From NCBI RefSeq assembly GCF_008065115.1, contig NZ_CP042913.1, forward strand, positions 3,507,658 through 3,571,657: 64,000 bases of DNA, given 5' to 3'. Position numbers and translations under genes: made by a program. Shown here piece after piece: positions 61,536 through 64,000 of this stretch. How positions within the stretch are numbered: the stretch's first letter is position 1; every line of letters starts with the position of its first letter. Origin of the DNA: Bythopirellula goksoeyrii (lineage in GTDB: Bacteria > Planctomycetota > Planctomycetia > Pirellulales > Lacipirellulaceae). The notes under the pieces are model-generated. The model saw only the letters and a program-made list of their open reading frames with translations. It made no database searches and had not been told where the DNA came from.

Positions 61536-62452
61536 TGTCGCGCGCTGGGATCGATTGGCGTGCGTGGTGGCAGTTGTTGCGGGCGGCCAATGTGTTTACC
61601 GCGATGTCAAACGTCATCGCGGGATTTTTGCTCGTGCAGCGCGATTGGCAGCCACTGGGGCCACTACTGTTGCTGATTCTCTCTTCGGTTTGTCTTTACG
61701 AAGCGGGGATGGTACTCAATGATGTGTTTGATGCCGAGTTGGATGCCGTCGAGCGTCCGGAGCGACCGATTCCCTCGGGGCGAATCAGCAAAGAGAATGC
61801 CTATTGGGTTGGTTTGGTATTGCTTGGGGGAGGAAACATCGCAGCACTTTTCGCCAGTGTAACGATTGGCCAATATCTACCGATTATGTTCGCTATTGCA
61901 TTGTCTTGGAAAATCTGGAGTTACAATGCGTGGGAGAAATCGACAAGTTGGGGGCCCTTGGCCATGAGTACTTGCAGGGGACTCAATGTACTCTTGGGTG
62001 CCAGTATTGCAACTTCGCTTGTTGGAGGAGTAATCATGGCGGGTTTCTTGGTGGGAGGAGTCTGCTTCCACACGTACGGTCTGACACTAATCTCTCGCAG
62101 CGAAGCAGGTTCGCTTAAACATATCGAACTAACTACAGGTATCGGAGTGGTCATTGCGGGCCTTGCATGGATTGCAGCTTTGCCGTTCACAATTGGGGAT
62201 TTAGGAATTCCAGTTGTCGCATGGTTTGGGGTTTGTATTTTGCTGCTAATCATTGAACTCTTGCTCGCACGTCAACTGTTGACCAATCCGAGTCAAAGTT
62301 GCATTCGTCAAACTGTCGGGACACTGATCTTGATGTTTATCCCTTTAGATGCGGCGGCAAGTGCATTGGCGGCAGGGTGGTCAGCGGGATTCTGTGTTTT
62401 ATTGCTACTCCTGCCGGTTCGCTTGCTTAGCCGTTGGACTGGTCAGACTTGA
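61535..62452 (+). CDS. eboC: UbiA-family prenyltransferase, EboC-like
   Basis: A 305-residue membrane enzyme with about 8-9 hydrophobic segments. The first aspartate-rich motif NDVFDAELDAVERPERPIPS binds prenyl diphosphate through magnesium. The second motif (usually DxxxD) is replaced by TLISRSEAGSLKH, as I recall for EboC-type members, so its chemistry may differ from UbiA proper. Placement between two barrel enzymes and before a pyrophosphatase-like gene supports EboC, a protein of clusters thought to move or modify metabolites toward the periplasm, as in cyanobacterial scytonemin precursor export. Confidence 0.75.
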   Translation: MSRAGIDWRAWWQLLRAANVFTAMSNVIAGFLLVQRDWQPLGPLLLLILSSVCLYEAGMVLNDVFDAELDAVERPERPIPSGRISKENAYWVGLVLLGGGNIAALFASVTIGQYLPIMFAIALSWKIWSYNAWEKSTSWGPLAMSTCRGLNVLLGASIATSLVGGVIMAGFLVGGVCFHTYGLTLISRSEAGSLKHIELTTGIGVVIAGLAWIAALPFTIGDLGIPVVAWFGVCILLLIIELLLARQLLTNPSQSCIRQTVGTLILMFIPLDAAASALAAGWSAGFCVLLLLLPVRLLSRWTGQT

Positions 62453-62502
62453 GTGTACAATCGACTCGGTGAGATGAGAGAACACGGGCGGAGATTCTCA
62501 GA

Positions 62503-63342
62503 ATGTACCTTGGATACAACACAAATGGATTGGCACACCATAGCTTGCCTGCGGCAATCGAACTGTTAGCAGAGATTGGGTACCGGAGTGTGGCCATCAC
62601 GCTGGATCATGCCGCACTGAATCCCTACGATCCCCATTTTGAATCCGAACTCCGTGAGATAAGCGACTTGCTGGTAGAACACAACTTGCGATCGACGATC
62701 GAAACAGGGGCCCGATTCCTCTTAGATCCTCGTCATAAGCATCAACCGACGTTGCTTTGCTCGAAAGGGGAGGGGAGACCACTACGTGTTGAATTCTTGC
62801 GCCATGCGGTCGATATTGCAGCAGCGCTCCGAAGCGACTGCGTCTCGCTTTGGTCGGGTGTATTGCCTGTGGGAGACACTGCGGCGGACGGCATGGCACA
62901 TCTGGCGGAGAGTTTGCATCCGGTACTCGACTATGCAGGACGGCATGGAGTGCGGCTAGGGTTTGAACCAGAGCCTGATATGTTGATCGACAGGATGGAC
63001 CGATATGCAGAGCTTCTCACCTTGATTGATTCGCCGTTCATGAAGCTCACCCTCGACGTAGGGCATGTCCATTGCCTGGAAGAGAACTCCATTCCAGATG
63101 TCATTGCTGAGTGGCACGAGCGAATCGTCAATATACACATCGAAGACATGCACCGTGGAGTGCATGAGCACCTGATGTTTGGCGAGGGTGAAATAGATTT
63201 CCCGTCGGTTGTCGCCGCATTAAAGGAAGTTGAGTATGATGGCCCCCTGCATGTGGAACTGAGTCGCCATAGCCATCTGGGCCCTACTGCCGCAAGACAA
63301 GCGTATGATTTCCTCAACCCCCTGATCGATAACCATGCCTGA
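62503..63342 (+). CDS. Sugar phosphate isomerase/epimerase-like TIM barrel (second copy)
   Basis: A 279-residue TIM barrel with ligand motifs FEPEPDMLIDRMDRYAELL, LTLDVGHVHCLEE, VNIHIEDMHRGVHEHLMFGE and LHVELSRHSH. GGAG lies eight bases before the ATG. It is paralogous to the barrel at 60669. Its N-terminal YNTNGLAHHSLPAAIELLAE resembles EboE-type barrels, but it is much shorter than EboE as I recall it (about 380-400 residues). The next gene starts eight bases before its stop, so they are translationally coupled. Confidence 0.82.
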   Translation: MYLGYNTNGLAHHSLPAAIELLAEIGYRSVAITLDHAALNPYDPHFESELREISDLLVEHNLRSTIETGARFLLDPRHKHQPTLLCSKGEGRPLRVEFLRHAVDIAAALRSDCVSLWSGVLPVGDTAADGMAHLAESLHPVLDYAGRHGVRLGFEPEPDMLIDRMDRYAELLTLIDSPFMKLTLDVGHVHCLEENSIPDVIAEWHERIVNIHIEDMHRGVHEHLMFGEGEIDFPSVVAALKEVEYDGPLHVELSRHSHLGPTAARQAYDFLNPLIDNHA

Positions 63343-64000
63343 ATACGTCGTTTTACTTTCCGTGCCGGGTCTACGTAGAAAAGACTTAGAACACATGCCT
63401 CGCCTTCGCGCACTCACCGAGGGTGGAGATTGTGCAGAATTGGTGCCGAGTTTCCCCGGGGTAACATGCTGTGTCCAAGCGAATATGACGACAGGCCTGC
63501 CGCCGAATGAACATGGCGTAGTGGCCAATGGCTTCTATTTTCGCGACAAAGAAGAATGTGAAATGTGGATTGCGCCCAATAGCTGTATTCAGCGGCCACA
63601 ACTCTGGGACATCATGCATGGGCACGACTCGCGACTTACAGCGGCAGCTTGGTTTCCGCTGCACAGCGTTGGCTGTGGTGCCGACGTCGTTTGCTGGCCG
63701 GCGCCGAAACATAATCCCGATGGGAGCGAATCCCTCTGGTGCTATTCCAAGCCCGAGCCGCTTTATACAGAGCTACTGGAAAGACATGGGCATTTTCCTC
63801 TACAGCACTTTTGGGGGCCTTTTGCTAACATTAAATCAACCCAGTGGGTTGTCACCACGGCAATCGAGGCCGCCGAGAAGTTTCGACCAAACTTGTTTTA
63901 TGCCTATCTCGCGCATCTGGACTATGCGGCTCAGAAAGAAGGCCCTGACAGCCCGGCCGCGGTGCGAGCATTGGGCGATTTGGATTCCGAGATCGGTCGG
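63335..64000 (+). CDS. Nucleotide pyrophosphatase/phosphodiesterase-like protein, 3' end off the window
   Basis: 222 codons are visible from the ATG at 63335, which overlaps the upstream stop by eight bases. The alkaline-phosphatase-superfamily start is YVVLLSVPGLRRKDLEHMP. The nucleophile region LVPSFPGVTCCVQANMTTGL, with PPNEHGVVANGFYF after it, follows the nucleotide pyrophosphatase pattern, where the threonine of GVT would be the nucleophile. AYLAHLDYAAQKEGPDSPAA supplies the second metal site. It matches the last member (EboF-like) of ebo-type clusters. No signal peptide is seen, so it is likely cytoplasmic. Confidence 0.85.
   Translation, partial: MPEYVVLLSVPGLRRKDLEHMPRLRALTEGGDCAELVPSFPGVTCCVQANMTTGLPPNEHGVVANGFYFRDKEECEMWIAPNSCIQRPQLWDIMHGHDSRLTAAAWFPLHSVGCGADVVCWPAPKHNPDGSESLWCYSKPEPLYTELLERHGHFPLQHFWGPFANIKSTQWVVTTAIEAAEKFRPNLFYAYLAHLDYAAQKEGPDSPAAVRALGDLDSEIGR

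Overview
The window looks like a chromosomal segment of a planctomycete, most likely of the Pirellulales group. This rests on a DUF1501 protein next to a PSCyt1/PSD1-type (DUF1549/DUF1553) protein, an N-terminal LEPR-type motif on an FG-GAP repeat protein, a THUMP-like methyltransferase, a short second SecA, many secreted proteins without known domains, and dispersed palindromic intergenic repeats. No rRNA, tRNA or CRISPR array was found.

Layout. 1-2342 (minus): 5' part of a large surface FG-GAP protein, its C-terminus lying beyond the left edge. 2524-3322: decayed insertion sequence with inverted ends and a frameshifted transposase. 3466-7329: a redox/stress island (globin, alcohol dehydrogenase without its structural zinc site, cytochrome c, two divergent universal stress proteins). 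7593-12034 (minus): four-gene module of an ABC-2-type exporter with two exported partners. 12349-28753: housekeeping and secreted genes (aroA, FdhF/YdeP-like molybdoenzyme, M2 and M13 peptidases, short SecA, lipoprotein, queG, dus). 28750-45044: an exopolysaccharide locus of two divergent arms. The minus arm has a chain-length protein, an O-antigen-ligase-like polymerase, a WecG/TagA transferase and a phosphatase-like protein; a very large glycosidase-like protein lies beyond it. The plus arm has a FemAB-like acyltransferase, polysaccharide deacetylase, flippase, GT4 transferase and a PlsC/CdsA lipid pair. 45067-49352: MFS transporter, SMP-30 hydrolase, unknown secreted protein, nitroreductase. 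49374-51351: dnaA with upstream DnaA-box-like sites. 51352-60538: DUF1501 and PSD1 pair, GNAT, beta-lactamase-like hydrolase, unknown protein, methyltransferase. 60669-64000 (plus, continuing off the edge): a tightly packed cluster of TIM barrel, UbiA/EboC-like prenyltransferase, second TIM barrel and a nucleotide pyrophosphatase-like protein, which resembles an ebo-type metabolite-trafficking operon.

How the genes work together. The divergent arms at 38 kb carry most steps expected for making and exporting a polysaccharide (sugar transfer, flipping, polymerisation, length control, deacetylation) but no obvious initiating phosphoglycosyltransferase. The cluster at the right edge pairs membrane prenyl transfer with two related metal-dependent barrel enzymes and a phosphodiesterase, all translationally coupled or closely spaced. 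Several intergenic spaces hold long palindromes that probably act as terminators or are REP-like mobile repeats; one of them now encodes the C-terminus of the polymerase.

Limits. All functions come from reading the sequence by eye; no database search was run. Start codons were chosen from ribosome-binding sites and signal peptides and remain uncertain where noted.
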